A stretch of DNA of 64,000 nucleotides, from positions 124,001 through 188,000 of the forward strand of contig NZ_JAUQSW010000005.1 in NCBI RefSeq assembly GCF_030581075.1, given 5' to 3'. Below are positions 15,798 through 23,397 of this stretch, in pieces (the stretch's first letter is position 1; the number at the start of each line of letters is the position of its first letter). A program made the position numbers and the translations under genes. The notes beneath the pieces were generated by a model, which worked only from the letters and a program-made list of their open reading frames with translations, searched no databases and had not been told where the DNA came from. The DNA comes from Hymenobacter cheonanensis (GTDB lineage Bacteria > Bacteroidota > Bacteroidia > Cytophagales > Hymenobacteraceae).

Positions 15798-16325
15798 TTA
15801 GGCAGCAGCGCTTAGGGCCGGGGCGGCTTCGCTGGGCGGGGGGGCAGCCTGGGTGGCCAGCAGGGCCGCGCCCGCCTGCTCCACCCAGGCTAAGGCGCGA
15901 GCCAGGCGCAGGGCAGCTAGTGGTGTGGGGTTGTCGGCCAAGGCTTCGGCCAGCAGGTCGCGCAGGTAGCCATAATCAATGAGGTCCAGCGGGCGGCCCT
16001 GGTTGTAGTAGCTAGCCAGCTTTTGGTGTATCACGGCTACTTCCACTAGCGAAGTCCCCCCAATTGAAGCCACGTACTCATCGGCAAAAGCGGGGTGCCA
16101 CATGATTTCGCGGCCGTAGCGCCCATCCGGCCGGTTGTACTGCGCCTGCATCTGCTCTTGCAAGTCCTCGGCCGCATCAATGCGGCGGTGGTACTCGTCG
16201 TGAGGCAGTCCGTAGCATGAAACGGCGGGGACAACTGTATGTAGCAAGGTGGCTACGGGAGGCGTGTAGAGAGCGGAAATTTGGGCAGCGTTCATTAGGT
16301 GAGGTGGGGTGAAAAATGAAGGCAA
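15798..16325 (-). CDS. Uncharacterised phage protein, paralogue of the 14580-15035 product
   Basis: A 175-residue product whose C-terminal half carries the WHPAF, LIDYGYLRDLLAE and ALAWVEQAGAALLAT motifs shared with the gene at 14580-15035. The start may instead be the ATG at 16295 (MNAAQISALYTPP), which removes ten residues. The first part contains DEYHRRIDAAEDLQEQMQAQ, likely a helix. Its function is unknown. It is the second or third gene of the early minus-strand operon. Confidence 0.6.
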   Translation of the reverse strand: MPSFFTPPHLMNAAQISALYTPPVATLLHTVVPAVSCYGLPHDEYHRRIDAAEDLQEQMQAQYNRPDGRYGREIMWHPAFADEYVASIGGTSLVEVAVIHQKLASYYNQGRPLDLIDYGYLRDLLAEALADNPTPLAALRLARALAWVEQAGAALLATQAAPPPSEAAPALSAAA

Positions 16326-16381
16326 AGGCGTGGCCAGACTATGCGAAATAGCCGAGGTAAAAGCCAGGAAATGAAGGGTTA

Positions 16382-16705
16382 TTAGTTGGGCGGCATATCG
16401 CCCAGGTACTCGCGAACGGCGCGCTCGCTCACGCGATAGTTTTTCTTGCCGGCGCAGGTGTAGCGCAGCTGGCCGGTGCGCAGCAGCTCGTAGGCTGAGC
16501 GCTCGCTGATGTCGAGGCGCGAAGTGAGCAGCCCATCGTGGGGGCGGGCAGGGTCGGGCTCCCCACTCAGGCGGTACACCACCGAGAGAGCAGCCTGCTC
16601 GGCCTCGGCGGCCAGGCGGTCACGCTGCTGAGCTTCGAGGATGCGCGCCGTGGTGGCAGCGTCCTCGAACTGTAGTAGGCCGTTGGCAGTGGTGAAGGTG
16701 ACCAT
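16382..16705 (-). CDS. Excisionase-like / HTH_17-type DNA-binding protein
   Basis: The last ~50 residues form a winged helix of the excisionase type. SRLDISERSAYELLRTGQLR is the recognition helix, followed by YRVSERAVREYLGD. The N-terminal ~50 residues are a helix rich in Ala, Glu and Gln (RILEAQQRDRLAAEAEQAAL), possibly a dimerisation arm. Such proteins act as recombination directionality factors or as regulators. The position next to the lysogeny switch, with an integrase in the element, supports an excisionase role. It starts 12 nt after the frameshifted Cro-like gene. Confidence 0.6.
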   Translation of the reverse strand: MVTFTTANGLLQFEDAATTARILEAQQRDRLAAEAEQAALSVVYRLSGEPDPARPHDGLLTSRLDISERSAYELLRTGQLRYTCAGKKNYRVSERAVREYLGDMPPN

Positions 16706-16716
16706 AGCAGCAGGCT

Positions 16717-16925
16717 CTAGGCGGCGTTAGGAATGGTGGCCAGCGTCTGAGCGGCCTCAATTGCGCCAGAATCTTTAGCCATACGCAATGCCTCTTGCAC
16801 GGCGGCATGAGTTTAAGTGCTAAACTGACAGCCTGTTGAGTAATGCCTAGCTTTTCTGCAATTTTTTTGACTCCTCCATGAGGAACAATGGAGCGAATAT
16901 TCCGACCTGCTGCTTTCATATGCAT
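16717..16925 (-). pseudogene. Cro-like HTH repressor gene with a -1 frameshift
   Basis: The first frame gives a Cro-like HTH: GGVKKIAEKLGITQQAVSLA, from the ATG at 16925 (or 16919). After AAA at 16812-16814 it runs into nonsense that overlaps the next gene. A shift of -1 at that point continues as THAAVQEALRMAKDSGAIEA and ends IPNAA plus TAG at 16717, restoring a ~68-residue product of the usual size. One base missing from an A run would explain it. It could be a real inactivating mutation, a sequencing error, or frameshifting. The new frame has a TAA just upstream, so the shift point is narrow. Confidence 0.65.
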
Positions 16926-17061
16926 GCTTTTTACTTACATTTGCGTTCATTCAGCTTTACAACTCAAATGTAAAGTAAAATGTTTCGCTTGTCAAGTAAA
17001 ATGCATTGTAATTCTAGCGAAATGTTTGTAGAAAATTCATAAACATTTATTAATCAAGACA
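16926..17061. promoter_or_regulatory. Lysogeny-switch control region with promoter and operator-like repeats
   Basis: This AT-rich gap separates the Cro-like and repressor genes. On the minus strand a good Bacteroidota promoter is present: TTG (16995-16993), 20 nt, then TACATTTG (16972-16965), about 40 nt before the Cro-like start. An inverted repeat overlaps it: TTTACTTACATTTG (16930-16943) and CAAATGTAAAGTAAA (16965-16979). A second one is TTTCGCT (16983) with AGCGAAA (17016), and a further GTCAAGTAAAATG lies at 16991. These are the likely operators for the CI/Cro pair. I could not place a convincing plus-strand promoter. Confidence 0.65.
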
Positions 17062-17775
17062 ATGTCAGGCAAAACTCCTTTGGGCGCCAAAATACTATCC
17101 CTTCGCAAGGGCCTTGGCGAGACTCAAGGTTCTCTCGGTGCTAAAGTAGGTGTAAGCCGCGCAGCTATATCGCAGTTTGAACTAGGTGACAGCATCCCTT
17201 CTGCTGAAACAAGAGCTAAGTTATCAGCCGCTTTAGGGTTTGACTTATCCACGGTGTGGAGTACAGCTGCCGACGAGAATGAGTCTAGTGATACGTTCAT
17301 CAGTTTGATATTTTACTCTATAAATGACTACGCGGGCCTAATAGATAATCCAATTGACTTCGTAACTATAAATGATGATGATTCGGATGGGGAGAGGCTG
17401 ACCTCTTTGGAGCGCATGCCGAGAAATAGAGTCCCAGTACTTCGAGTAGCAGGCATGGATTATGGCTCCTCTTTCGTAATCGAGATAGGAAGCAACAATA
17501 TGGGCGCACGTTATCCCAGTGGTGCTCGATATGTGGCAGATGTGGTGCCAATAGACGAGGTAAAATACGCGCTCGGGGTGCATATTTTTGTGTGGAGAAG
17601 AAGTCTGATTCTGCGCAGAATAGTCTCTAATCAAGATGGTAGAATCTTAGCTCGGGTTGATGCTACCGGAGAGGAAATAAGCTGGGAGTTCCACGATATC
17701 ATAAATGAAATGGCAGCGGATAGATGCCAATTGTTTCGACTACGTCAGGCAGTTCATCTACCTGCTGAGGACTAG
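17062..17775 (+). CDS. CI-like XRE-family phage repressor with degenerate S24 domain
   Basis: Residues 5-65 are an XRE HTH (GETQGSLGAKVGVSRAAISQ, then FELGDSIPS). Residues ~120-225 have the outline of a LexA/S24 C-terminal domain (VPVLRVAGMDYG, GVHIFVWRR, LILRRI, DGRI). The usual catalytic Ser in GDSM is replaced (GSNNM, 143-147), and the Lys position reads Arg, so self-cleavage is unlikely. The gene is visibly richer in A and T than its neighbours. It is divergent from the Cro-like gene and followed 2 nt later by the integrase, so lysogeny and integration are probably co-expressed. Confidence 0.75.
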   Translation: MSGKTPLGAKILSLRKGLGETQGSLGAKVGVSRAAISQFELGDSIPSAETRAKLSAALGFDLSTVWSTAADENESSDTFISLIFYSINDYAGLIDNPIDFVTINDDDSDGERLTSLERMPRNRVPVLRVAGMDYGSSFVIEIGSNNMGARYPSGARYVADVVPIDEVKYALGVHIFVWRRSLILRRIVSNQDGRILARVDATGEEISWEFHDIINEMAADRCQLFRLRQAVHLPAED

Positions 17776-17777
17776 CT

Positions 17778-19058
17778 ATGGAACTCATCTTCCGCCAGCG
17801 CCTCGACCGCCCCGATAAAGCCGGCCGGGCGGCCATCTTCGGGGACCTGCACTGGGCCGGCGGCCACCGCTGGAAGATGCCGACCGGCGTTAAGGTGCTA
17901 CCCACCCACTGGCAGCCCACTAAGGCGAAGAAAATCCACACGGCCGCCGAAAATAGCAGCCAGTTCAACCTGCGCCTCACCCGGCTGCTCACGGCCGTGC
18001 AGTCCGTATTCACCACCGCCGAGGGCGCGGGCCGGCCCGAAGCCACCGTGACGCAGGCCGAACTAGAAGCCGCCGTGCTGGCCGTGGGCGCGGGCAGCCA
18101 GCGGCGGGCCCGGCCCACGCCCGCCGCCGTGGCTGCTGCGGCCGCTGAGCAGCCGCTAACCGATACAGCCAGCTGGGCCGAGTTTGAGGCGCGCTGGCGG
18201 TCCGAGAACGAGCACCTGCTAGCCGATAGCTACCTGCGCATGTACCGGCAGGTGGTGAGCAGCCTAACCGAGTTCGACCCCAAGCTGCGGCTGGCCGGCC
18301 TCACGCGCGAGCGCCTAGCGCAGTACGTGGCCTGGCTGTTTGCCGACGGCAAGCGCGAATCGACGGTGCAGCGCCACTACATCTTTCTGCGCGAATGCCA
18401 CCGCATGGTGGGGCGAGTAGTGCCGAAGTGGCTGGGCAAGTTCACCGTGCGCCAGGGCCGCCGGCCTACGCTTCGGCGGGCCGAGGTGCTGGCCCTGGCC
18501 GCGGCTGCCGACCTGGCGCCGGACCTGCTGGCCGAGCGCGACGCCTTCCTGCTCCAGCTGCACCTGCTGCTGCGCGACGTGGACCTGCGCGCCCTCAAGC
18601 CCCACCACGTTAGCGCCCACGAGCTGCCCGGCCACGGCCCGACCCTGTGCGTGGAGCTCTACCAACAGAAAACGAGTGAGCCAGTGCTGATACCGTTGCC
18701 GCCGGCGGCGGCGGCTATCTGGCAGCGCTGCGCCGGCCAGCTGAATCTGCCCAGCCAGCAGGAGCGTAACCGCCGGCTTAAAGTGCTGGGCCAGGCTGTG
18801 GGGCTGGAGCGTGAATTTGTAGAGGTGATATTCTCAGGCAAAACCCGGAGCGAGCAGGTGCGGCCGATGTGGCAGGTGCTCACCACCCACACGGCGCGCC
18901 ACACCGGCGCCGGGCTGTTGGTGCTGGGTAGCGAGGGCGACCAGACACTAAAGGAGATTGCCCTGGGCCACGTGTCGGCCAGCGTCTACGGCTACGACAC
19001 GCTGGAGCGCTACGGCCCGCGGCTACTCGAGGCCTGGCAGGTGGCGCTGGGAACATAG
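17778..19058 (+). CDS. int: Tyrosine recombinase (phage integrase)
   Basis: The 426-residue integrase has an arm-binding N-terminus (MELIFRQRLDRPDKAG), a SAM-like core-binding domain (~residues 130-225) and a catalytic domain. The catalytic set appears complete: Arg266 (LLLRDVDLRAL), Lys298 (QQKTSEP), His371 and Arg374 (THTARHTG), His398 (LGHVSAS) and a nucleophile Tyr at 404 or 406 (VYGYDTLE). It would integrate and excise the element. The layout resembles other Bacteroidota integrases of phage and conjugative elements. It ends at the right edge of the island; no tRNA gene adjoins it. Confidence 0.85.
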   Translation: MELIFRQRLDRPDKAGRAAIFGDLHWAGGHRWKMPTGVKVLPTHWQPTKAKKIHTAAENSSQFNLRLTRLLTAVQSVFTTAEGAGRPEATVTQAELEAAVLAVGAGSQRRARPTPAAVAAAAAEQPLTDTASWAEFEARWRSENEHLLADSYLRMYRQVVSSLTEFDPKLRLAGLTRERLAQYVAWLFADGKRESTVQRHYIFLRECHRMVGRVVPKWLGKFTVRQGRRPTLRRAEVLALAAAADLAPDLLAERDAFLLQLHLLLRDVDLRALKPHHVSAHELPGHGPTLCVELYQQKTSEPVLIPLPPAAAAIWQRCAGQLNLPSQQERNRRLKVLGQAVGLEREFVEVIFSGKTRSEQVRPMWQVLTTHTARHTGAGLLVLGSEGDQTLKEIALGHVSASVYGYDTLERYGPRLLEAWQVALGT

Positions 19059-19060
19059 TA

Positions 19061-19092
19061 GGCCCAGCACTGGTAATCACGAGTGCTAGGCC
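19061..19092 (+). terminator. Hairpin after the integrase gene
   Basis: Interrupted stem GGCC-CA-GCACT / AGTGC-TA-GGCC with a 10-nt loop, starting 3 nt past the integrase stop. It has no T tract, so it may be a weak terminator or part of the element's right end. Confidence 0.4.
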
Positions 19093-19116
19093 TGCTATGT
19101 TGACTATTATCCAGAC

Positions 19117-20433
19117 TTATTGAATTGTGAGCTTGCCAATGGCCGTACCAGTATGTACCTGATAGAGGCCAGCTGGCAAACCACTTATATCAAGTGTACC
19201 GCTAGCCGGTAGCTTCGCCTGCAGGCAAATACGTCCAGTGAGGTCATAAACAGTTACGCTGCTGCTTGATGTGACCTGGCTAAGCTGCACCGTACGACTT
19301 GCGGGGTTTGGGTATAGAGTGAGAGGAGCAAGTGTAGCCACTCCGCGCGTGGCAGTCACGATAGTTGGGAAAGCATAGATGCTTAGCTCATTATCTGTTA
19401 GTACGTAAGCCATATTATTAGCTGCTACCAGGGCGTTGGCACCTTGGGTGCCCATAGCCACAGCTTCAAGTGGGGTGCTTGCACTCGAAGCCATAAAGTA
19501 GCCACGCAAGGGCTCTGCACTACTCGGCGCGGCCGAGATAAATGGACTAGTCTCACCACAAGTGAATACGGTCTGTGTGCCCGCGGCTAGCCGGGTGCCG
19601 TAGTTGCCCGCCCGCGACTGCACAAGAGTAGGTTGTAATGGATTACTAAGTGAGTAGAAGCGTAGCGTGTTACTTGGAATACTACCGGCGTATACGGACT
19701 GAGCTAAACCAGCGGCGAGTGTACCGCTAGCCGCGCGGATAGTACCAGGCATCGTGCCGGGAGAGCTGATTGGTTGGGCTGGATTACGCACATCAAGCGT
19801 GGCAAATACTGCGTTGGCATACTGCACGTACGCCGTGGTGCCAGTAAGGTTCAAGCCAATAATACCACTCAGGGAGTAGGGTAGGTCTATGGTGCGCTCC
19901 TGGGCCAGGTAAGTATAGCCTGAGCTGGCAACCATAGGAGTACGATTATAAACATAAGCCTGATTACGGTCATCCGGCACGACGTATATGTAGTCGCCAG
20001 TAGCCGCGATAAAGTCTTCCTCGCCGACTACAATATCAGCAGTGCGTACGGCAGGGCTAGCAGGATTACGAACATCTACAGTCCATAATGCTCCAAAATG
20101 GGGCGTCGTAAGGTTACTGTGATAGGAAGTCACGCAGAGCAGGCCATTGCTAACCACGGCATGGCGAGGCGGCAGGGCAGAGAGGTTACCCGCGTTGGGT
20201 AAGGCAATAGCGCTGAGTAAGCGTGGGGCCGCTGGTGTGCTCATGTCGTATATCCGTAAGCCTTGCTGGCCGGCGCTGGCGGTGAGCACGTAGGCGGTGG
20301 TGCCATCGACAACTAGTTCAGTGCCGTAGCTGGGCATGGTCACGCTGCCTAGCTTAGCAAGAGCAGCCTGGGCTCGGGCAGCAACAGTGCCTAGTAGCAG
20401 TAGACTGGGAAGCATAAAGTAGTGGATGCGCAT
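19117..20433 (-). CDS. Secreted LVIVD-repeat beta-propeller protein with T9SS sorting domain
   Basis: I chose the ATG at 20433, because MRIHYFMLPSLLLLGTVAAR makes a proper signal peptide; the in-frame ATG at 20457 adds a non-signal extension. The mature protein has repeated LVIVD-like strands (YVLTASAGQQGLRIYDMSTP, LWTVDVRNPASPAV, ATLDVRNPAQP), consistent with a beta-propeller. It ends in a sorting domain (LYPNPASRTVQLSQV, YDLTGRICLQ, GLPAGLYQVHTG). It is probably displayed or released at the cell surface by T9SS. No enzymatic motif is visible. AT content and codon use are more relaxed than in the phage element. Confidence 0.8.
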   Translation of the reverse strand: MRIHYFMLPSLLLLGTVAARAQAALAKLGSVTMPSYGTELVVDGTTAYVLTASAGQQGLRIYDMSTPAAPRLLSAIALPNAGNLSALPPRHAVVSNGLLCVTSYHSNLTTPHFGALWTVDVRNPASPAVRTADIVVGEEDFIAATGDYIYVVPDDRNQAYVYNRTPMVASSGYTYLAQERTIDLPYSLSGIIGLNLTGTTAYVQYANAVFATLDVRNPAQPISSPGTMPGTIRAASGTLAAGLAQSVYAGSIPSNTLRFYSLSNPLQPTLVQSRAGNYGTRLAAGTQTVFTCGETSPFISAAPSSAEPLRGYFMASSASTPLEAVAMGTQGANALVAANNMAYVLTDNELSIYAFPTIVTATRGVATLAPLTLYPNPASRTVQLSQVTSSSSVTVYDLTGRICLQAKLPASGTLDISGLPAGLYQVHTGTAIGKLTIQ

Positions 20434-20546
20434 ATGGAAAAGGACAAGGGAGTACAAATTACAGGACCGATTAGAGACTACTAGCGTTGCACACGGCCTG
20501 ACCTATTTTATTTTGGCGCATAAGCATTTCACTGCTGCAAGTGCTT

Positions 20547-20580
20547 ACCGGGGGCAAAAGTGAAAATTGCCCCCGGTTTT
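20547..20580 (+). terminator. Strong stem-loop with T tract
   Basis: Perfect 11-bp stem ACCGGGGGCAA / TTGCCCCCGGT with a 9-nt loop, followed by TTT. No plus-strand gene lies directly upstream, so it may guard against read-through or end an unseen RNA. Confidence 0.7.
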
Positions 20581-20707
20581 CAGGTAAAACGCTGCCAGAA
20601 CTTGCAGCTAGCTCGCCAGCAAAACCCACCCAACAGCGCAGAACGGCACTTTTGCCGGCAGGCTTCGGCACCGTACGGCAAACCATTGAGCACGATACTG
20701 CCCACTA

Positions 20708-20744
20708 AAGATGCCCTTCAGAAGTATTCTGAAGGGCATCTTTA
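20708..20744 (+). terminator. Strong stem-loop with T-rich tail
   Basis: Stem AGATGCCCTTCAG / CTGAAGGGCATCT (13 bp; 20709-20721 and 20729-20741) with a 7-nt loop, followed by TTATTTCTT. It lies 80 nt before the Pmp3-like gene. Confidence 0.7.
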
Positions 20745-20822
20745 TTTCTTGCTTCTTGCGGAGGGCTAGCGAAATAGCTTGCCAGCGAGTACGTTTGCCG
20801 TCGTCTTTTTTTTTGCTGCGCC

Positions 20823-21029
20823 ATGCTGTTTGCCATTCTGTTGCCCGGTATCTCCATGATTTTCCGGGGCCACGTGCTCAAAGGAATTCTCTGCGGCATC
20901 CTGCACCTTACCCTCATCGGCTGGATTCCGGCCGCCATCTGGGCGGTGGCCTCCTACCAACAGGACCAGGCCGAAAAGCGCCACCGCGAAACCCTGGAGG
21001 TGCTGGCCCGGCAAGGGCGAGCCCTGTAG
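20823..21029 (+). CDS. Pmp3/YqaE-family small membrane protein
   Basis: The 68-residue product has two hydrophobic segments (MLFAILLPGISMIFRG and GILCGILHLTLIGWIPAAIW), the classic UPF0057/Pmp3 layout with the LLTLxGWIPGxIxA-like second helix. A charged tail follows. Family members sit in the cytoplasmic membrane and are linked to membrane potential and salt or cold stress. It is convergent with the GH3-like gene, 12 nt from its end. The charged C-terminus is longer than in typical YqaE. Confidence 0.75.
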   Translation: MLFAILLPGISMIFRGHVLKGILCGILHLTLIGWIPAAIWAVASYQQDQAEKRHRETLEVLARQGRAL

Positions 21030-21041
21030 GCTGGAGCGGCC

Positions 21042-22565
21042 CTAGCGGCTCAGGGCCAGCACTTCTTCCAGCACCTGGCGCGAGTTGGCCAGGCGCGGCA
21101 CCTTGCGCTGGCCGCCCAGCCGGCCCCGGCCCCGCAGCCAGGCCTCGAAGGTGCCGGCCGGCACGAAGTGCACGCGCGGCGGGGCCAGCGCCAGGTCGCG
21201 ATGGCGCTTGGCATCGTAGTCGGAGTTTAGCTTGCGCAGCTCGCTGTCAAGCAATTGGCTGAACTGGCCGGCGTTGGCGGGGGGCGGGCCGCTCAGCTCC
21301 ACGGCCCACTCGTGGCCGCCGCGCGAGGTGCCGGTGGCCGCCGCAAAGTACACGGGCGCGGCCGTGAAATCGCGCACGGCGCAGCCCGTGGCCCGGGCCG
21401 CCGCCGTAATGGCCGCCTCCGCATTCTCGACCACTACTTCTTCCCCAAACGCATTGAGAAAGTGCTTGGTACGCCCCGTAATGCGCACCCGGTAGGGCCG
21501 CAGCGAGGTAAAGCGCACGGTATCGCCCACCAGATAGCGCCACAGCCCCGCGCTGCTGCTAATGACCAGCGCGTAGCTAGGCCCTATAACCACGTCTTCG
21601 AGCGGCACCGGGCGCGGGTCGGGGCTCTCGAACTGCTCGGCCGGCAAAAACTCGTAGTAGATGCCGTGCTCCAGCAGCAGCAGCAGGTCGGGCGCGCCTG
21701 GCTCATCCTGCAAGGCAAAGTAGCCCTCCGAAGCATTATAGATTTCGAGGTAGCGCAGCTGCCCGCCGGGCAGCAGCTCGTCAAACAGCCCCTGGTAGGG
21801 CCCAAACGCCACCGCGCCGTGCAAAAACAGCCCTAGCCGGGGCCACACCTGGCGCAGGTCGTCGGCGCCGGCCAGGGCCAGCACGCGGCGCAGCAGCACC
21901 AGCATCCAGGTGGGCACGCCGGCCAGCACGCGCACATCCTGGCGCAGCACGTGCCGGGCAATGCGCTCAATTTTCTCCTCCCACTCATCGAGCAGGGCTA
22001 GCGGCAGGGGCGGGGTGCGCAGCGCCTGCGCCCAGCCCGGCAGGCTCTGCATAATGAGGGCCGACACATCGCCGGCCACCGCGCCCCCGCCAAAGGGGCT
22101 AGGCCCCAGGCTGCCGCCCAGGCTCAGGGTTTTGCCCTGAATAATGCGCTGGCCAGGGTAGAGGTGGGTGGCCAGGGCCAGCATATCGCGCCCGGCCCGG
22201 TAGTGGTTGTCGTGCAGGGCCTCGCGGGTGAGGGGGATGTACTTGCTGCGGGCATTGGTGGTGCCGCTGCTGCGCGCCTGCCACTGCGGCGCTGGGCCGG
22301 GCCACAGCACATCGGGCTGGCCCAGCAGCACTTTTTCCAGCTCGGGGTAGAGCTGCTCGTAGGTGCTCACGGGCACGCGCCCGGCAAACTGGCTGGGGCT
22401 CAGGCCCGGCGCGTAGCCGTAGCGCCGGCCCCAGGCCGTGCCCTGCGCCCGGCCCAGCAGGTGGCGCAGCACCGCCGCCTGCGCCGCCAGCGGCTCATGC
22501 CGCACCCGCGCCAGCCGGGGCAGGCTAGCCAGCTGAACGGCGCGGGCAACAAGCTGGTCGAGCAC
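21042..22565 (-). CDS. GH3 auxin-responsive-promoter family protein (acyl-adenylate ligase-like)
   Basis: 507 residues, matching bacterial GH3 proteins. The ATP/AMP motif appears as ARSSGTTNARSKYIPLTREA (~residues 92-111). EIYNASEGYFALQD is the family's second motif, and YRVRITGRTKHFLNAFGEEV followed by VVENAE is the third. Plant GH3 enzymes conjugate amino acids to small carboxylic acids; the substrate in Bacteroidota is unknown. The gene is monocistronic and precedes lptB on the same strand (lptB reads towards it), with a palindromic repeat between. Confidence 0.85.
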   Translation of the reverse strand: MLDQLVARAVQLASLPRLARVRHEPLAAQAAVLRHLLGRAQGTAWGRRYGYAPGLSPSQFAGRVPVSTYEQLYPELEKVLLGQPDVLWPGPAPQWQARSSGTTNARSKYIPLTREALHDNHYRAGRDMLALATHLYPGQRIIQGKTLSLGGSLGPSPFGGGAVAGDVSALIMQSLPGWAQALRTPPLPLALLDEWEEKIERIARHVLRQDVRVLAGVPTWMLVLLRRVLALAGADDLRQVWPRLGLFLHGAVAFGPYQGLFDELLPGGQLRYLEIYNASEGYFALQDEPGAPDLLLLLEHGIYYEFLPAEQFESPDPRPVPLEDVVIGPSYALVISSSAGLWRYLVGDTVRFTSLRPYRVRITGRTKHFLNAFGEEVVVENAEAAITAAARATGCAVRDFTAAPVYFAAATGTSRGGHEWAVELSGPPPANAGQFSQLLDSELRKLNSDYDAKRHRDLALAPPRVHFVPAGTFEAWLRGRGRLGGQRKVPRLANSRQVLEEVLALSR

Positions 22566-22590
22566 GGCAAAGTAGTTAGGAATCAGAAAT

Positions 22591-22642
22591 ATTGTCTGTC
22601 ATTGCCGCGCGCCACTGCGTTAGGCTCGCAAGGACAGACAAT
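22591..22642. repeat. Short palindromic intergenic repeat
   Basis: Inverted arms ATTGTCTGTC (22591-22600) and GACAGACAAT (22633-22642) around a GC-rich centre, between lptB and the GH3-like gene. It resembles REP-type elements but is a different family from the longer palindromes at 37194 and elsewhere. Confidence 0.5.
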
Positions 22643-22659
22643 AGCGTATAATAAAAATT

Positions 22660-23397
22660 TTATTCAAACGTCTTGCGCTTGAACTCGAAGTTGCGGCCCA
22701 GGTACACGCGGCGCACGGTTTCGTCGGCGGCCAGCTCTTCGGCGGTGCCGGCTTTCAGCAGCTTGCCTTCAAAAAGCAGGTAGGCGCGGTCCACAATGCT
22801 CAGGGTCGAGTTCACGTCGTGGTCGGTGATGAGGATGCCGATATTGCGGTGCTTGAGCTTGGCCACGATGCCCTGGATTTCTTCGGTCGCGATGGGGTCC
22901 ACGCCCGCAAACGGCTCGTCGAGGAGCACAAATTTGGGGTCTACGGCCAGGGCGCGGGCTATTTCGGTGCGGCGGCGCTCGCCGCCGCTCAGCACCTTGC
23001 CCAGGTTTTTGCGCACGTGGCCCAGGCTGAACTCGTCGAGCAGCTCCTCCACTTTATCGTGCTGCGCTTTTTTGGGCAGGTCCGTCATTTCGAGCACCGA
23101 GAGAATGTTTTCCTCCACGCTCAGGTCCCGAAACACGCTGGCTTCCTGGGCCAGGTAGCCCATGCCGCGCCGCGCCCGCTGGTAGATAGGCAGGCGCGTC
23201 ACCTCCTCGTCATCCAGAAAAATGCGGCCGCCGTTGGGCTTTACCATGCCCACCATCATGTAGAAGCAGGTGGTTTTGCCGGCGCCGTTGGGGCCTAGCA
23301 GCCCCACTATTTCGCCCTGCGCCACGCTGAGCGACATGTCGTTGACGACGGTGCGGGCTTTGTATTGCTTGACGAGGTGCTCGGCGCGGAGTATCAT
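22660..23397 (-). CDS. lptB: LPS export ABC transporter ATP-binding protein LptB
   Basis: 245 residues. Walker [21 protein letters not shown]-loop [16 protein letters not shown], signature LSGGERRR, Walker [14 protein letters not shown] and H-loop ITDHD are all intact. The [20 protein letters not shown] block and the length are specific to LptB, which powers extraction of lipopolysaccharide from the inner membrane with LptFG. The partner genes are not in this window, which is normal. It is transcribed away from a long non-coding region. Confidence 0.93.
   Translation of the reverse strand: MILRAEHLVKQYKARTVVNDMSLSVAQGEIVGLLGPNGAGKTTCFYMMVGMVKPNGGRIFLDDEEVTRLPIYQRARRGMGYLAQEASVFRDLSVEENILSVLEMTDLPKKAQHDKVEELLDEFSLGHVRKNLGKVLSGGERRRTEIARALAVDPKFVLLDEPFAGVDPIATEEIQGIVAKLKHRNIGILITDHDVNSTLSIVDRAYLLFEGKLLKAGTAEELAADETVRRVYLGRNFEFKRKTFE

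Larger units (their letters stand above)
4181..19058. mobile_element. Incomplete prophage or phage-derived island
   Basis: The element spans a tape measure protein on the left and a tyrosine integrase on the right. Between them lie a CI/Cro-type switch, a Rha-type regulator, an excisionase-like protein, a replication initiator and a DnaB-like helicase. Genes are packed with 4-bp or small overlaps, mostly on the minus strand, with the repressor and integrase divergent. I could find no terminase, portal, capsid, tail fibre or lysis gene. The tape measure gene ends directly against host DNA, where fibre genes would normally follow. It is therefore a truncated prophage, a domesticated remnant or a satellite. 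The borders are estimates from gene content; no convincing att pair was found. Confidence 0.75.
20434..20822. other. Intergenic region with two terminator hairpins
   Basis: Between the LVIVD protein and the Pmp3-like gene I see no convincing gene. It holds two strong stem-loops listed separately. Short frames here are overlaps of those palindromes with no recognisable protein signature. Confidence 0.6.

Noticed and set aside
16620..16925. A single 101-residue HTH protein as annotated by one frame
   Set aside because: Only the first ~37 residues have family character; the rest overlaps the next gene in the wrong frame, so I report a frameshifted gene instead.
20711..21262. Plus-strand frame of 183 codons overlapping the terminator and the Pmp3-like gene
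   Set aside because: It begins inside a stem-loop and turns into Pro/Arg/Ala-rich sequence antisense to the GH3-like gene.
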